A stretch of DNA of 64,000 nucleotides from Ignavibacteria bacterium (GCA_013298775.1 JAAFIV010000019.1:1-64000), one strand, 5' to 3'; numbered from the stretch's first letter, positions 50,212 to 60,069 are shown. The notes: generated from the sequence alone by a model not told the origin. Numbers and translations: made by a program.

Positions 50212-52923
50212 TTACCCCTTTTCCACCTGCGCCTTTAGCTCTGCAAGCAGCGTCAATGCTTGCATGGGCGTAAGTGCATTTACATCTATAATGCGAATTT
50301 TTTCTCGAATTTTATCATCCCGAATTTCAAACAAGGAAAATTGTGGCTCTGCATGGTCATTGGTCATGGGTGCATTGGTTAATTGGTCATTCGTCATGGG
50401 TATATTGATGTGCTTTTTGTCGCCTGACCAATGACTAATATCCAATGGCGAATGACCTTCTTCCCCTCGCTCCAATGCTTGCATGATGACCTTTGCCCGC
50501 TCCGTAATTTCCTTCGGCAAGCCCGCCATTTCTGCCACGTGAATACCAAACGAGTGGTCGGCGGTGCCAGACATAATACGCCGTGTAAAAACAATCTTCC
50601 CGCTCAATTCTTGTACGTCCGCCTTGTAATTACGCGCTCTCTGGAGGCGTTCCACAATTGAGGTCATTTCGTGATAATGCGTCGCAAAGAGCGTCTTTGC
50701 TTGCGTGTGGTCGTGCAGATGCTCCGCAATCGCCCACGCAATAGAAATGCCGTCAAACGTCGCTGTGCCGCGCCCTACCTCGTCGAGCAGAATCAAACTC
50801 CGCTTCGTTGCATTATTCACAATGCTTGCCGCTTCTTGCATTTCCACTAGAAACGTACTCTCGCCCGCCACGATGTTGTCCTGCGCACCAACGCGGGTGA
50901 AAATTCTATCCACAAGTCCGATGATTGCTTGCTCGGCTGGCACAAATGCGCCAATGTGCGCCAGAAGGGTAATCAAGCCAATTTGCCGCAAATAGCTGGA
51001 TTTACCAGACATATTCGGTCCCGTGAGGATGTGTAATTGCTCGGAATCAGTATTCATGCGAGTTGTATTCGGCACATATTTTTCGCCAATCGCCAGAAGC
51101 CGCTCCACAACTGGGTGCCGACCGTTTACGATATGCAGTTCTTCAGTTTCTGTGAGCGTGGGGCAGGTGTAATCATATTCGCGGGCAGTTTGGGCGAAGG
51201 ACTGGACGCAATCCAGCATGGCAACAAGCGCGGCGTTGTGTTGCGCATCTTCGGCGGCTTCGGCAATTTTCCCACGAAGTTCTGCAAATAAGCTCCGTTC
51301 AAGGTCGCCGAGTTTTTCCTCTGCATTCAAGATTTTCGCTTCCATTTCCTTCAGTTCGGGCGTGGTGAAGCGTTCGCCATTGGTGAGTGTTTGCTTGCGT
51401 TGATAGCTGTCAGGAGCCTTGTTTTTATGCGTGTTGGAGAGTTCGATGTAATAGCCGAAAACGTTGTTAAATCCCACCTTCAAGGATGGAATTCCTGTTG
51501 CTTGACGCTCGCGCTCTTGGTATTCGGCAATCCAGTTTTTGCCAGAATACATTGCGTTCAGCACGTCATCTAGTTCCGCCGAATAGCCCTCGCGGAACAC
51601 GCCGCCGCCGCCCACGTTTGCAGGTGGCTCGCTCGTAAGGGCGCGGTCAATGAGTTCGACAATGTTTCGTACATCCCGCATGGATGCTTGCACATTGGCA
51701 AGTGTATCTGAGGAAGAATTTTTCTGAATATCCTGCAAAAGCTCATGGATTCTAGGTAAGCGAGCAAAGGTGGACTTCAGCGCGGTCAAGTCGCGTGGAT
51801 TGGCGCGTCCTGTGGAAATTTTCGACATCAGGCGTTCAATATCGCCCATTTGTCCAAGTTCTGTCCTCAGTGCCGCACGAATACTATCGTTCTGAAAAAA
51901 TGCCTGCACTGCGCTTTGGCGTTGCTGAATTGGCTTCAAGCGACTAAGCGGACGGGTAATCCATTTCTTGAAGAGCCTCGCTCCCATCGGCGTTTCGGTC
52001 TTGTCCAAAATGCTGATAAGTGTACCTTCGCGCGAAGCATCATGCATGGAAAAAGTGATTTCGAGGTTGCGTTTGGTCGCAAAATCCAACGTCATATATT
52101 CGCTGGGATTGAACGCAGAAATTTTGCGCAAGTGCGGCAGCTGCCCTTTTTGCGCCTCACCAACGTAATGCAACGCCGCACCAGCAGCAGCCACACCCGC
52201 CGTCATTTCCTCAATCCCAAAGCCTTTCAAATTCTGCGTTTTGAAGTGCCGAAGCAAAGTTTCGCGCCCAAACTGCTCGGAAAAAATCCAATCTTCCATA
52301 CGCGTCAGCGTTGGCGTGTTGTTTGGCGGAAAGACTTTGCGAATATGCGCCGTTGCCTCTTCGGTGTGCGCTTTGGAAACAAGTATTTCTGCGGGTTGTA
52401 GCGTTTCTAATACATCACCAAGCTGTTCTTCAAACACTTCGGTCGTGAAAAACTCACCTGTGGAAATGTCCACACAGCTTATACCCAGCATCGTTACTGG
52501 CTTGCCGCCCTGTTTTTGTTGTAAAAAGGCAAGTGCAGCGAGGTAGTTGTTTTTCTTTGTATCAAGCAGTTTTTCATTGAACGCCACGCCTGGCGTAACG
52601 ACTTCCACCACATCGCGGCGCACGATTCCGCGCGCTTGCTTGGGGTCTTCGAGCTGCTCACACACCGCCACGCGATAGCCCGCCCGCACAAGTTTCGGCA
52701 AATAATTATCCAACTGATGATGCGGAAAACCTGCAAGCGGAGTTTCGTCCGCGCCGCCATTGTTGCGCTTGGTGAGCGTAATACCGCACACTTTCGCGGT
52801 TAGAACGGCATCGTCCTCGAAGGTTTCAAAAAAATCGCCCAAACGAAAAAGCAAAACGGTATCGGGATAGCGTTTTTTTATTTGCGAATATTGCCGCATG
52901 AGCGGTGTCTGCTTGTCTGCCAT
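50212..52923 (-). CDS. mutS: DNA mismatch repair protein MutS
   Basis: A 903-residue MutS that recognises mismatches as a dimer and signals to MutL. FRLGDFFETFEDDA (about 26-39) holds the mismatch-contacting Phe31-x-Glu33 motif; LSNTHKNKAPDSYQRKQTL lies in the lever; the ATPase has GPNMSGKSSYLRQ (Walker A), LLDEVGRGTATFDG (Walker B) and ATHYHEM. The start at 52923 (MADKQTPLMRQ) is the standard N-terminus. Near the C-terminus an in-frame palindromic DNA segment (about 50351-50456) encodes repeated I-P-M-T-N-D / L-T-N-A-P-M-T-N-D words between the ATPase and the conserved end (TPMQALTLLAELKAQ). This part is a variable linker in other MutS proteins, so function is probably unharmed. Confidence 0.95.
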   Translation of the reverse strand: MADKQTPLMRQYSQIKKRYPDTVLLFRLGDFFETFEDDAVLTAKVCGITLTKRNNGGADETPLAGFPHHQLDNYLPKLVRAGYRVAVCEQLEDPKQARGIVRRDVVEVVTPGVAFNEKLLDTKKNNYLAALAFLQQKQGGKPVTMLGISCVDISTGEFFTTEVFEEQLGDVLETLQPAEILVSKAHTEEATAHIRKVFPPNNTPTLTRMEDWIFSEQFGRETLLRHFKTQNLKGFGIEEMTAGVAAAGAALHYVGEAQKGQLPHLRKISAFNPSEYMTLDFATKRNLEITFSMHDASREGTLISILDKTETPMGARLFKKWITRPLSRLKPIQQRQSAVQAFFQNDSIRAALRTELGQMGDIERLMSKISTGRANPRDLTALKSTFARLPRIHELLQDIQKNSSSDTLANVQASMRDVRNIVELIDRALTSEPPANVGGGGVFREGYSAELDDVLNAMYSGKNWIAEYQERERQATGIPSLKVGFNNVFGYYIELSNTHKNKAPDSYQRKQTLTNGERFTTPELKEMEAKILNAEEKLGDLERSLFAELRGKIAEAAEDAQHNAALVAMLDCVQSFAQTAREYDYTCPTLTETEELHIVNGRHPVVERLLAIGEKYVPNTTRMNTDSEQLHILTGPNMSGKSSYLRQIGLITLLAHIGAFVPAEQAIIGLVDRIFTRVGAQDNIVAGESTFLVEMQEAASIVNNATKRSLILLDEVGRGTATFDGISIAWAIAEHLHDHTQAKTLFATHYHEMTSIVERLQRARNYKADVQELSGKIVFTRRIMSGTADHSFGIHVAEMAGLPKEITERAKVIMQALERGEEGHSPLDISHWSGDKKHINIPMTNDQLTNAPMTNDHAEPQFSLFEIRDDKIREKIRIIDVNALTPMQALTLLAELKAQVEKG
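50351..50456. repeat. Palindromic repeat-like insert inside mutS
   Basis: Words ggtcattggtcatg, ggttaattggtcattcgtca and, in inverted form, gaccaatgactaat and aatggcgaatgacc give an imperfect palindrome of about 100 bp within the mutS coding region. It is in frame and adds repeated MTND units near the C-terminus. Confidence 0.65.
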
Positions 52924-52969
52924 GAGATTTGATTGCTTTTCAATGTTAGTTATTCGGCAATTGGAATTG

Positions 52970-53530
52970 TTATGATTCCAGCATTTTCCACGCCCGCACC
53001 GCTTCAAAAAGCGCAATACCGCCCGCCACACCAACATTCAGCGAGTGCTTTACGCCATACATGGGAATATCCACCGCGCCAGAGCAAAGTTCCAAAACAT
53101 CATCATCCACGCCCGTAATTTCATTGCCCAATACCAAACAAAGCGGGTAATCTTTACGCTTCAAGGAATACACCGAGCGGCTTTCCGTCGTCATTTCCAG
53201 TGCCATCACGTTCAAGCCTTCGGCGCGGAGGCGAGGAATGAGGAGCTTTGCATCGGGGCTATATTCCCAAGGAACCGTATCAACTGCTCCCAAAGCCGTT
53301 TTTTCAATTTCCTTACGCGGCGGGTACGGCGTATAGCCGCACAAATACAGCTTTGTGATGAATCCTGCATCGCCCGTGCGAAAGAGCGAACCGACATTGT
53401 ACAAACTCCGAATGTTATACAACAAAAGCGAGACGGGATGCCGCGTTTCGGCGTGAATGCCTTCCAGCGAGCGGCGTTGCTGAAGAAGTTCGTCGTGGCG
53501 GAGTTTGCGGTGATTTTGTGGTAAGGACAT
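52970..53530 (-). CDS. SpoU/TrmH-family RNA 2'-O-methyltransferase
   Basis: A 186-residue SPOUT methyltransferase. Motif 1 is NVGSLFRTGDA (about 45-55), motif 2 LVLGNEITGVDDDVL (about 131-145) and motif 3 IPMYGVKHSLNVGVAGGIALFE (about 155-176), which together form the knotted SAM site. Members methylate tRNA or rRNA ribose; the short form without an RNA-binding extension resembles TrmL/TrmH-like proteins, so the target is not assigned. It lies 46 bp upstream of mutS on the same strand and the two may be co-transcribed. Confidence 0.88.
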   Translation of the reverse strand: MSLPQNHRKLRHDELLQQRRSLEGIHAETRHPVSLLLYNIRSLYNVGSLFRTGDAGFITKLYLCGYTPYPPRKEIEKTALGAVDTVPWEYSPDAKLLIPRLRAEGLNVMALEMTTESRSVYSLKRKDYPLCLVLGNEITGVDDDVLELCSGAVDIPMYGVKHSLNVGVAGGIALFEAVRAWKMLES

Positions 53531-53598
53531 AACGGCGGGAGCAAAATCAAAGGAGGGAGAATTTCACAGAAGCGAGCAAATACGCGCTTTTTAGAGAT

Positions 53599-54240
53599 TT
53601 ATTTTTTCGATACCGATTTCCCTAAGCGCAAGAGCTTAGAACTGAAGCGGAGTTTAGAAAAGGGAATTTCTTCGGCGTTATATTCAAAGCGGACTTTGGC
53701 ACTTTCTACATAAAAATTTATCAAACCGCCTTTATCAAGAAAAGCATCGTCGCGCCCAATCGTGAGAATAGGTTTGTTGCGGGTTTTGGCAAGCAATTGT
53801 GTTGTACGAATTGTTTCGCCTGGTGCAATGAACACTGCATTGCAACGGAGCGCGTCGTCCACACTTGCCAAGCGGCGTAATTCCACATTCCTACCTTCGC
53901 CGAGCTGCTTCTGACGCACGGTTTCTTGCAAATAATTTTCCACGCGCGTTGTTCCCAAAACACCAATAACAAAGGTTTCTTGCGGGTTTGCGGGCGTGGG
54001 AAACTCAATAAATTGTAAAAATTGCCAAATGTATAAGGCTTGCAGCTTTTCTTCTTCGGCAGTGATTTGCTGTGTTTCCGACGATGGTTTTGTGCCTCCC
54101 GCCGTCGGCTTCAATGCCGCATATATACTGCTCTGCATGAATATAGCAAATGCAAAAAACACCACCACCACACCACACAACGCCGCTTTTATGCGGGCTG
54201 TGGGCGATATTACGGGGAGATATTTTGCTGCTGTTTTCAC
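53599..54240 (-). CDS. YfiR/DUF4154-family exported protein
   Basis: A 213-residue protein with an N-terminal hydrophobic signal segment (about 18-40) and a YfiR/DUF4154 domain: LQALYIWQFLQFIEFP (about 66-81), VIGVLGTTRVENYLQ, CNAVFIAPGETIRTTQ and the family end LINFYVESAKVRFEYNAEEIPFSKLRFSSKLL. In Pseudomonas, YfiR represses the diguanylate cyclase YfiN in the periplasm; no such partner is encoded here, so the role may differ. The start is a GTG at 54240 that overlaps the uvrA stop by 4 bp (GTGA), indicating translational coupling to uvrA. Confidence 0.82.
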   Translation of the reverse strand: MKTAAKYLPVISPTARIKAALCGVVVVFFAFAIFMQSSIYAALKPTAGGTKPSSETQQITAEEEKLQALYIWQFLQFIEFPTPANPQETFVIGVLGTTRVENYLQETVRQKQLGEGRNVELRRLASVDDALRCNAVFIAPGETIRTTQLLAKTRNKPILTIGRDDAFLDKGGLINFYVESAKVRFEYNAEEIPFSKLRFSSKLLRLGKSVSKK

Positions 54241-57200
54241 GCTTTGCTTTTCGTTATCTTTTCTTTTGTTGGCTTTGCTTTTGCTTTTGCAGTTTTTTTC
54301 TTCGGACTTGCCGTTTTTGATTCGCTTTCAGCATTTTCAGCATCAATCGCTGTTCCATTTTTTTTCGCTGAAGCCGTTTTCGCTGATTTTTCCGATGAAG
54401 ATTTCGTTACATCCCGCGAAACCGCCGTCGTTACGCCATTTGCACGTAAGCGAGCATCCCGCTCAAACTCTTCGGTGAGATACTTCCCCGTGTACGATTC
54501 TGGGACAGCCGCAACTGTTTCTGGCGTACCTTCAGCAATGATGCGTCCGCCCAGCTTTCCGCCCTGCGGACCAACATCCACCACCCAATCGGCAGTTTTT
54601 ATCACATCCAAGTTGTGTTCAATTACCACAACCGTATTTTTCTTTTCGACCAATTTATGCAACAATTCCATCAAAATCCGCACATCCTCGAAATGCAAGC
54701 CCGTTGTGGGTTCGTCCAAGATGTAGAGCGTCTTTCCGGTGCTGACGCGGGCGAGTTCGGTTGCCAATTTCACGCGCTGCGCCTCGCCGCCAGAGAGCGT
54801 CGTAGCGGACTGTCCCAATGTGATGTAGCCGAGACCGACTTCGTTTAATGTTTCAATTTTACGGTAAATTTTTGGAATATCCTTGAAGAAAGAAACCGCT
54901 TCTTCCACCGTCATTGCCAGCACGTCGGCGATAGATTTTCCCTTGTATTTCACCTGCAAGGTCTCGGCGTTATAGCGTTTTCCGTTGCACACATCGCAGG
55001 GAACATAGACATCGGGCAAAAAATTCATTTCAATTTTCTTCATACCATCGCCCTCACACGCATCGCAGCGACCGCCACCCTTGCCGCCTTCGACATTAAA
55101 AGAAAAACGTCCGGGCTTGTAGCCACGAATGTTCGATTCGGGCAACTGCGCAAAAAGGTCGCGCACGAGCGTAAACAAACCCGTGTACGTGGCAGCATTG
55201 GAGCGGGGTGTACGCCCAATCGGTGATTGGTCAATATCAATCACTTTATCAATATGCTCCAAACCCGTGATAGAATCGTACTCCAACGGCACAATCACGG
55301 TTTCGGTGAAATGACGCGCTAAAATGGGAAACAGCGTATCATAGACAAGCGTTGATTTCCCGCTTCCGCTCATGCCCGTAATGCACGTAAAGGTTTCAAG
55401 CGGGATGCGGAGTGCGACGTTTTGTAAATTATTTCCCTTCGCGCCTTCTAGCACGATTTCCTTGCCGCTCCCAGCGCGGCGTTCTTCGGGCGTTGCGTAG
55501 GGAATAATTTGCCGTCCCGCGAGATAATCCGCCGTTGTCGAGCCTTCGAGTTTCGTGAGTTCGTCGGGTGTTCCAGCAAACATCATTTCGCCGCCGTGAA
55601 CGCCAGCGCGAGGTCCGAGGTCAATCACGTAGTCTGCTTCTTCAATCATTTCGCGGTCATGCTCGACCACAATCACCGTGTTTCCTAAGTCGCGGAGCTT
55701 TTTCAGCGAGCCAATCAATTTACGATTATCGTGCTGATGCAGACCAATACTGGGTTCGTCCAACACGTACATCACGCCCGTCAGCTGCGAGCCAATCTGC
55801 GACGCAAGACGAATACGTTGCCCCTCGCCGCCAGAAAGTGTGCGGGCTGCACGGGAAATGGTCAGATATTGCAACCCAACTTCTTCCAAAAACGACAAAC
55901 GCGAGGTAATTTCTTTCAAAATAAGTCGCGCAATGACTTCCTCGCGTTCCGAGAGCGTCAGTGCTGAAAAGTGCGCCCAGGCTTCGCTCACGGACATCTT
56001 GCTAATATCGGTAACCGTCATTCCGCCCACGCGCACGTTCAGGCTTTCTGCCTTCAACCGCCCGCCACTACACGTCGGACACGGTACGGACGACATATAT
56101 TGCTCGATGTTGCCACGAATCGCGCTCGAATTGGTCTTGTCGTATTGGTCTTTCAAAAAGGCGAGAATGCCGTCGAAGCGTTGTTTGTAGGTGCTTGTGC
56201 GCCCGTTGGAGAACGTATGCTTTATCGAAAAAATTTCCTTGCCCGCGCCGTTGAGCAAAATATTCCACTCGTCTTCGGTGAGCTTAGAAACGGGCTTGGT
56301 GGTTTTGATATTGAAATGTTTTGCCACTTCCTCCACTTGCCGCCAAAGCCACGTATCGCGCTTCTTTCCGAGCGGCGCAATACCACCTTCGTCCATCGAA
56401 AGGTGTTTTTCAGGGCTAAAAAGCGCGGTGTTGAAATCTCGAATTTCACCCAATCCCTCGCACGACGGACACGCACCAAAGGGCGAATTAAACGAAAACG
56501 CATTTGGCGCAAGCGGCTCGTAGGAACGCTGGCACATGGGGCAAGCGTTGGCTTGGCTGAAAAACATCTCTTTGCGCTCTGGCAGCCCAATCACGCCCGT
56601 TTTGCCGCCTTCTTCCTTTGCTTGCTCCTCCACAAGTACCGTCATTACGCCTTCGCCCATTTTCATGGCGAGTGTGGAAGAATCCCGCAAACGCTGTTCC
56701 TGTGTGGGGTCTGGAGCGAGACGGTCTATCACAACTTCAATCGTGTGAATTTGATAGCGCGAAAGCTGCATTCCGTCAGTGATTTCTTGCAAACGCCCAT
56801 CCACGCGAACCCGCGTGTAGCCTTGCCGGCGGAGCTGCTCAAACTGCTCGCGGTAATGCCCTTTGCGCCCGCGCACAATCGGCGCGAGAATGTACAATTT
56901 TGCACCCGCGCCGAGCGCGAGAATGCTGGCAATAATTTGGTCGAAACTCTGCTTTTTTACAGGAATATCGGGATGCTCCACGCAATGCTGCACGCCAATT
57001 TTCGAGTACAGAAGCCGGATATAATCATACACTTCCGTCACCGTGCCGACGGTCGAGCGCGGATTCGAGCCGACCGTTTTTTGTTCAATCGAAATCGCGG
57101 GCGACAAGCCTTCAATGGATTCTACATCGGGCTTTTCCATTGCGCCCAAAAACTGCCGTGCGTAGGGCGAAAGCGATTCCACGTAGCGGCGTTGCCCTTC

Positions 57201-57401
57201 GGCGTAGATGGTATCGAAAGCGAGCGAAGATTTCCCCGAACCCGACAAACCCGTCATCACGACAAGCTGTTCGCGGGGAATATCCACCGAAACATTTTTC
57301 AAATTATGCTCTTTCGCGCCGCGCACAATGACGTGCGTGTATTCGCCAAATTCGTTCAATCCGTCGTGGTTGCTGGTGTTATGCTGAGATTCTGTTGTCA
57401 T
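54237..57401 (-). CDS. uvrA: Excinuclease ABC subunit UvrA
   Basis: A 1054-residue UvrA, the damage-sensing ATPase of nucleotide excision repair. Two ABC halves are complete: [13 protein letters not shown] (Walker A 1) and [13 protein letters not shown] (Walker A 2); zinc modules [10 protein letters not shown] ... CPSCEGLG and CDACEGDG ... [10 protein letters not shown]; signatures [12 protein letters not shown] and [12 protein letters not shown] with LDEPSIGLH and LDEPTTGLH. The start at 57401 (MTTESQHN) was chosen because the longer frame upstream runs through a family D repeat at 57476. The last about 75 residues are a Lys/Ala/Ser/Thr-rich basic extension absent from typical UvrA and resembling the TopA tail. 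The stop overlaps the GTG start of the YfiR-like gene. Confidence 0.95.
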   Translation of the reverse strand: MTTESQHNTSNHDGLNEFGEYTHVIVRGAKEHNLKNVSVDIPREQLVVMTGLSGSGKSSLAFDTIYAEGQRRYVESLSPYARQFLGAMEKPDVESIEGLSPAISIEQKTVGSNPRSTVGTVTEVYDYIRLLYSKIGVQHCVEHPDIPVKKQSFDQIIASILALGAGAKLYILAPIVRGRKGHYREQFEQLRRQGYTRVRVDGRLQEITDGMQLSRYQIHTIEVVIDRLAPDPTQEQRLRDSSTLAMKMGEGVMTVLVEEQAKEEGGKTGVIGLPERKEMFFSQANACPMCQRSYEPLAPNAFSFNSPFGACPSCEGLGEIRDFNTALFSPEKHLSMDEGGIAPLGKKRDTWLWRQVEEVAKHFNIKTTKPVSKLTEDEWNILLNGAGKEIFSIKHTFSNGRTSTYKQRFDGILAFLKDQYDKTNSSAIRGNIEQYMSSVPCPTCSGGRLKAESLNVRVGGMTVTDISKMSVSEAWAHFSALTLSEREEVIARLILKEITSRLSFLEEVGLQYLTISRAARTLSGGEGQRIRLASQIGSQLTGVMYVLDEPSIGLHQHDNRKLIGSLKKLRDLGNTVIVVEHDREMIEEADYVIDLGPRAGVHGGEMMFAGTPDELTKLEGSTTADYLAGRQIIPYATPEERRAGSGKEIVLEGAKGNNLQNVALRIPLETFTCITGMSGSGKSTLVYDTLFPILARHFTETVIVPLEYDSITGLEHIDKVIDIDQSPIGRTPRSNAATYTGLFTLVRDLFAQLPESNIRGYKPGRFSFNVEGGKGGGRCDACEGDGMKKIEMNFLPDVYVPCDVCNGKRYNAETLQVKYKGKSIADVLAMTVEEAVSFFKDIPKIYRKIETLNEVGLGYITLGQSATTLSGGEAQRVKLATELARVSTGKTLYILDEPTTGLHFEDVRILMELLHKLVEKKNTVVVIEHNLDVIKTADWVVDVGPQGGKLGGRIIAEGTPETVAAVPESYTGKYLTEEFERDARLRANGVTTAVSRDVTKSSSEKSAKTASAKKNGTAIDAENAESESKTASPKKKTAKAKAKPTKEKITKSKA

Positions 57402-57475
57402 GGTGTGGAACGTGGTGGAGAGGAGAGAGTTGCGAAATGAATTGCGGCTCTCAGTACACGACAAAATTCTTTCAA

Positions 57476-57554
57476 TAGTGGCACAGACATTCCTGTCTGT
57501 GAGTGTTAGTGCGAGGTTCAGGGGGCAACACAGACAAGAAGTCTCAAGCCACTG
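57476..57554. repeat. Family D inverted repeat, copy 4 (degenerate)
   Basis: tagtggcacagacattcctg ... cagacaagaagtctcaagcc act: the left arm is intact, the right arm has lost its symmetry. Between divergent uvrA and the gene at 57783; it creates the false upstream extension of the uvrA frame. The rest of the 381-bp spacer shows no gene. Confidence 0.85.
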
Positions 57555-57782
57555 AAGCTGATTTATCTGTTGTTCAGAAATTTTGCTATGTACGAAGATG
57601 ACGGATAATGGGAACAAACCTCGCACATTTGCGTAAATGCTCAAGGTATCGTATTTTAAATGCTGACAAATCCTCGTAATATACGCGGATAACGAAGATT
57701 ACACAAAAAAATCTCTCCATTTTCGCTCTTCCCGTTTTACGCTTTCATAAAGCGTAGAACGGGTTTCACGGTAAAAAATCAT

Positions 57783-58535
57783 ATGCGCCAATTCTTCGCC
57801 TCCTTCTGGTTCAAGCTCACAGGAAAATATCCTGCAAGCAGCATGAAATCTAGTCTTCCCGAACAATCGCCCAAAAGCCGCTCTGGAAGCGGCAGCGCAG
57901 GGTTGCATCGTGGCGGAAAACTTGGAGGAATTGAACTTCGTAGCTTGGGAATTGACACAAAAATCAGCGACCTCGACGAGCGCGAACTGCACCCACACGC
58001 ATTCCAAGCACGCCCAAAAAGCACCGACGACGACGAACCAAAACACCCGCTTAACCGCAAAGATGCTGACGTTATCGCCAATAAAAACACTGACGACATT
58101 GATAAACTCGTTGATGACACGCTCGAACACTCCCGTTTTTATGACGACGATGACGATACGAATAGCTCAAAAGGCTCACCACAGCTTACGTACAGCCCTG
58201 TGCCAGAAATTACGGTTGGTTCAATTTTGCTCTGGGGCTTGATTAAAACTGCCGTTCTTGTCGCGCTAACGTGGTTCGTGGTGGAACGGTATCGCTTGTA
58301 TGAGTATTGGTATGCGGGCTTAGGCGTGTTCTGGCTTTTGGTGGCATATCCCGCGTATTTGCAGTACCAACGCTTCAAGGCGCAAACCGAACATTTAGAG
58401 AAAAATTCACTCTGTGCCACCTGCCGCTACTTCGATGCAACAGGACATTTTTGCCGCATCATGGATGAACACGTAAGCGAAAGCTATATCCCGTGCGAAG
58501 GCTTGCGCTGGGAAGGGAAAGCAGACTCTCCGTGA
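57783..58535 (+). CDS. Membrane protein with acidic N-terminal region and four-cysteine C-terminus
   Basis: A 250-residue protein of unknown family. The first about 140 residues are polar and rich in Ser, Asp and Lys (an Asp-rich stretch FYDDDDDTNSS near 120); two transmembrane segments follow (GLIKTAVLVALTWFVVE and YWYAGLGVFWLLVAYPAYL); the C-terminal about 50 residues contain C-A-T-C ... F-C-R ... P-C-E, that is Cys-x2-Cys, one Cys about 9 residues on and one about 15 further, a pattern that could bind zinc or an Fe-S cluster. The TGA stop (58533-58535) lies in the first bases of a family C repeat. Divergent from uvrA; no functional link is evident. Confidence 0.65.
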   Translation: MRQFFASFWFKLTGKYPASSMKSSLPEQSPKSRSGSGSAGLHRGGKLGGIELRSLGIDTKISDLDERELHPHAFQARPKSTDDDEPKHPLNRKDADVIANKNTDDIDKLVDDTLEHSRFYDDDDDTNSSKGSPQLTYSPVPEITVGSILLWGLIKTAVLVALTWFVVERYRLYEYWYAGLGVFWLLVAYPAYLQYQRFKAQTEHLEKNSLCATCRYFDATGHFCRIMDEHVSESYIPCEGLRWEGKADSP

Positions 58536-58654
58536 GGGTCTTTCGTGAGGGTCTCGCTTCTTGGGCGAGGCTCTCACTTTCATGCACTGTACTCCAGAAG
58601 CCGCTTCCACTCTCGCTCAACGTGAGACCCTCGCCAAGAAGCGAGGGACTCACA
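58531..58654. repeat. Family C double-hairpin repeat, copy 5
   Basis: cgtgagggtctttcgtgagg ... gcgagggactcac; the inner blocks gtctcgcttcttgggcgagg and ctcgccaagaagcgaggg pair. It supplies the stop codon of the preceding gene and ends about 48 bp before the MFS gene. Confidence 0.85.
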
Positions 58655-58701
58655 CAAAGCAATAGAGCCATTCCGTCCCACCACACAAGGAAATATGCCC
58701 T

Positions 58702-59949
58702 TTGTCAGCCTTAGAACCCTCCATTTCACCCGCTCCGCCTGAACCTACCTCCGCGCCGCGCCAACCCGTGCTTTGGCGGCAAAACATGAACGTGTTGTGG
58801 ATTGCATCGTTTATTGCAATGATTGGCATGAATGCCTGTTTGCCATTCTTACCGCTCTACGTGCGGGCGTTGGGCGTTACGGACTTCGCCGAGGCGCAAC
58901 GCTGGACGGGTTTGGTGTATGCTGGCGCGTTTATGCTGTCTATTTTTACCGTGCCGATTTGGGGCGCACTCGGCGACAAATACGGCAAAAAGCTGATGAT
59001 TGTTCGCGCAATTTTCGGTCTCACGCTCGCCATGTTTCTCATGGGATTTGCGCAAAACGTCTGGCAGCTTTTTTTCTTACGCATCTTTCAAGGTGGCGTA
59101 AGCGGCTTCATTGCTTCGTCGCTGTCGCTGGTCAGTTCCACAACGCCAAAGCACAAACGCGGCTATGCGATGAATCTTATGCAAACCTCCATTTCCGCCG
59201 GAACGGTCATCGGACCGCTTATTGGCGGGGTTTTAACGGATATGTTTGGTGTGCGAAGTTTGTTTTATGTAGTGTCGAGTTTGTGTTTTGTGAGCGGCAT
59301 CGTGGTTGTGCTGTACGTGCGCGAACACCGCACCGAACTTGACGCGCAGCAGGAAACGCCCAGTGTGATTGACAATCTCCGCTTTGCTTGGAACACACCA
59401 CTCATGCGCTTGGTGCTAGTAGCGATTGTGCTAGTACAAGCAGGAATCAACTTCACCCCCTCCATTATGGCGTATTTCCTTGAAATAAAGGGTGCGCCGC
59501 CGCGAATGCTGGCAACAATTACAGGCGCAGTTGTGGGCATTGTTGGTGTGCTGACGGTACTCTTTGCGCCACGTTGGGGCAGACTGAGCGACAAACACGG
59601 CTTCGCGTGGACGCTCTTCCGAATGCTCCCTTGGATGGGCTTGTTTACCATACTACAAGGCTTCATCCCGCACTACGAGTGGATTTTCCCCTTGCGCATT
59701 GCCATTGGCGTGTGTAGCGGTGCGCTTATCCCGACGCTGTTCACGGCTCTCAGCAAAAATGCGCCACAAGAGCGCAATGGCGGCATGATTGGGCTTGCTT
59801 CCAGCGCAACACTTGTTGGTGGCTTGGTCGCGCCGATTTTATGCGGTGTTGTGGCTTCCAGCGTTGGAATGACATGGTGTTTTGTGCTGTCGGGTGTGCT
59901 GTTTTGGGGCGTGTTTGGGCTGTTATGGCAATCAGCAAAAAAGAAGTAA
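58702..59949 (+). CDS. Major facilitator superfamily permease
   Basis: A 415-residue inner-membrane transporter with a Pro/Ser-rich cytoplasmic N-terminus and about twelve hydrophobic segments. The MFS signature between helices 2 and 3 reads GALGDKYGKKLMIVRA (about 93-108), and the second-half counterpart is GRLSDKHGFAWTLF. The nearest group by feel is the multidrug or sugar efflux MFS_1 type; substrate unknown. The start is a TTG at 58702; an internal ATG (MNVLWIASF, 58786) is an alternative. The ABC exporter gene follows on the same strand after a family D repeat. Confidence 0.85.
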   Translation: MSALEPSISPAPPEPTSAPRQPVLWRQNMNVLWIASFIAMIGMNACLPFLPLYVRALGVTDFAEAQRWTGLVYAGAFMLSIFTVPIWGALGDKYGKKLMIVRAIFGLTLAMFLMGFAQNVWQLFFLRIFQGGVSGFIASSLSLVSSTTPKHKRGYAMNLMQTSISAGTVIGPLIGGVLTDMFGVRSLFYVVSSLCFVSGIVVVLYVREHRTELDAQQETPSVIDNLRFAWNTPLMRLVLVAIVLVQAGINFTPSIMAYFLEIKGAPPRMLATITGAVVGIVGVLTVLFAPRWGRLSDKHGFAWTLFRMLPWMGLFTILQGFIPHYEWIFPLRIAIGVCSGALIPTLFTALSKNAPQERNGGMIGLASSATLVGGLVAPILCGVVASSVGMTWCFVLSGVLFWGVFGLLWQSAKKK

Positions 59950-59991
59950 TTACCATAAAAACCTTTACAAGGCTTATGGAATTAGGCTTCG

Positions 59992-60069
59992 GTGGCACAG
60001 ACATTCCTGTCTGTGTTTGTCGCTTGAAACTCGCGCCAACACTCACAGACAAGAATGTCTGTGCCACTA
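59992..60069. repeat. Family D inverted repeat, copy 5 (opposite orientation)
   Basis: ggtggcacagacattcctgt ... caagaatgtctgtgccact, centre cgcttgaaactcgcgcc. Same orientation as the copy at 50096; between the MFS and ABC exporter genes. Confidence 0.9.

Noticed and set aside
55971..57440. 489-codon open frame on the plus strand
   Set aside because: It lies entirely opposite uvrA, whose protein is unmistakable; the translation has no family features and reflects codon bias of the real gene.
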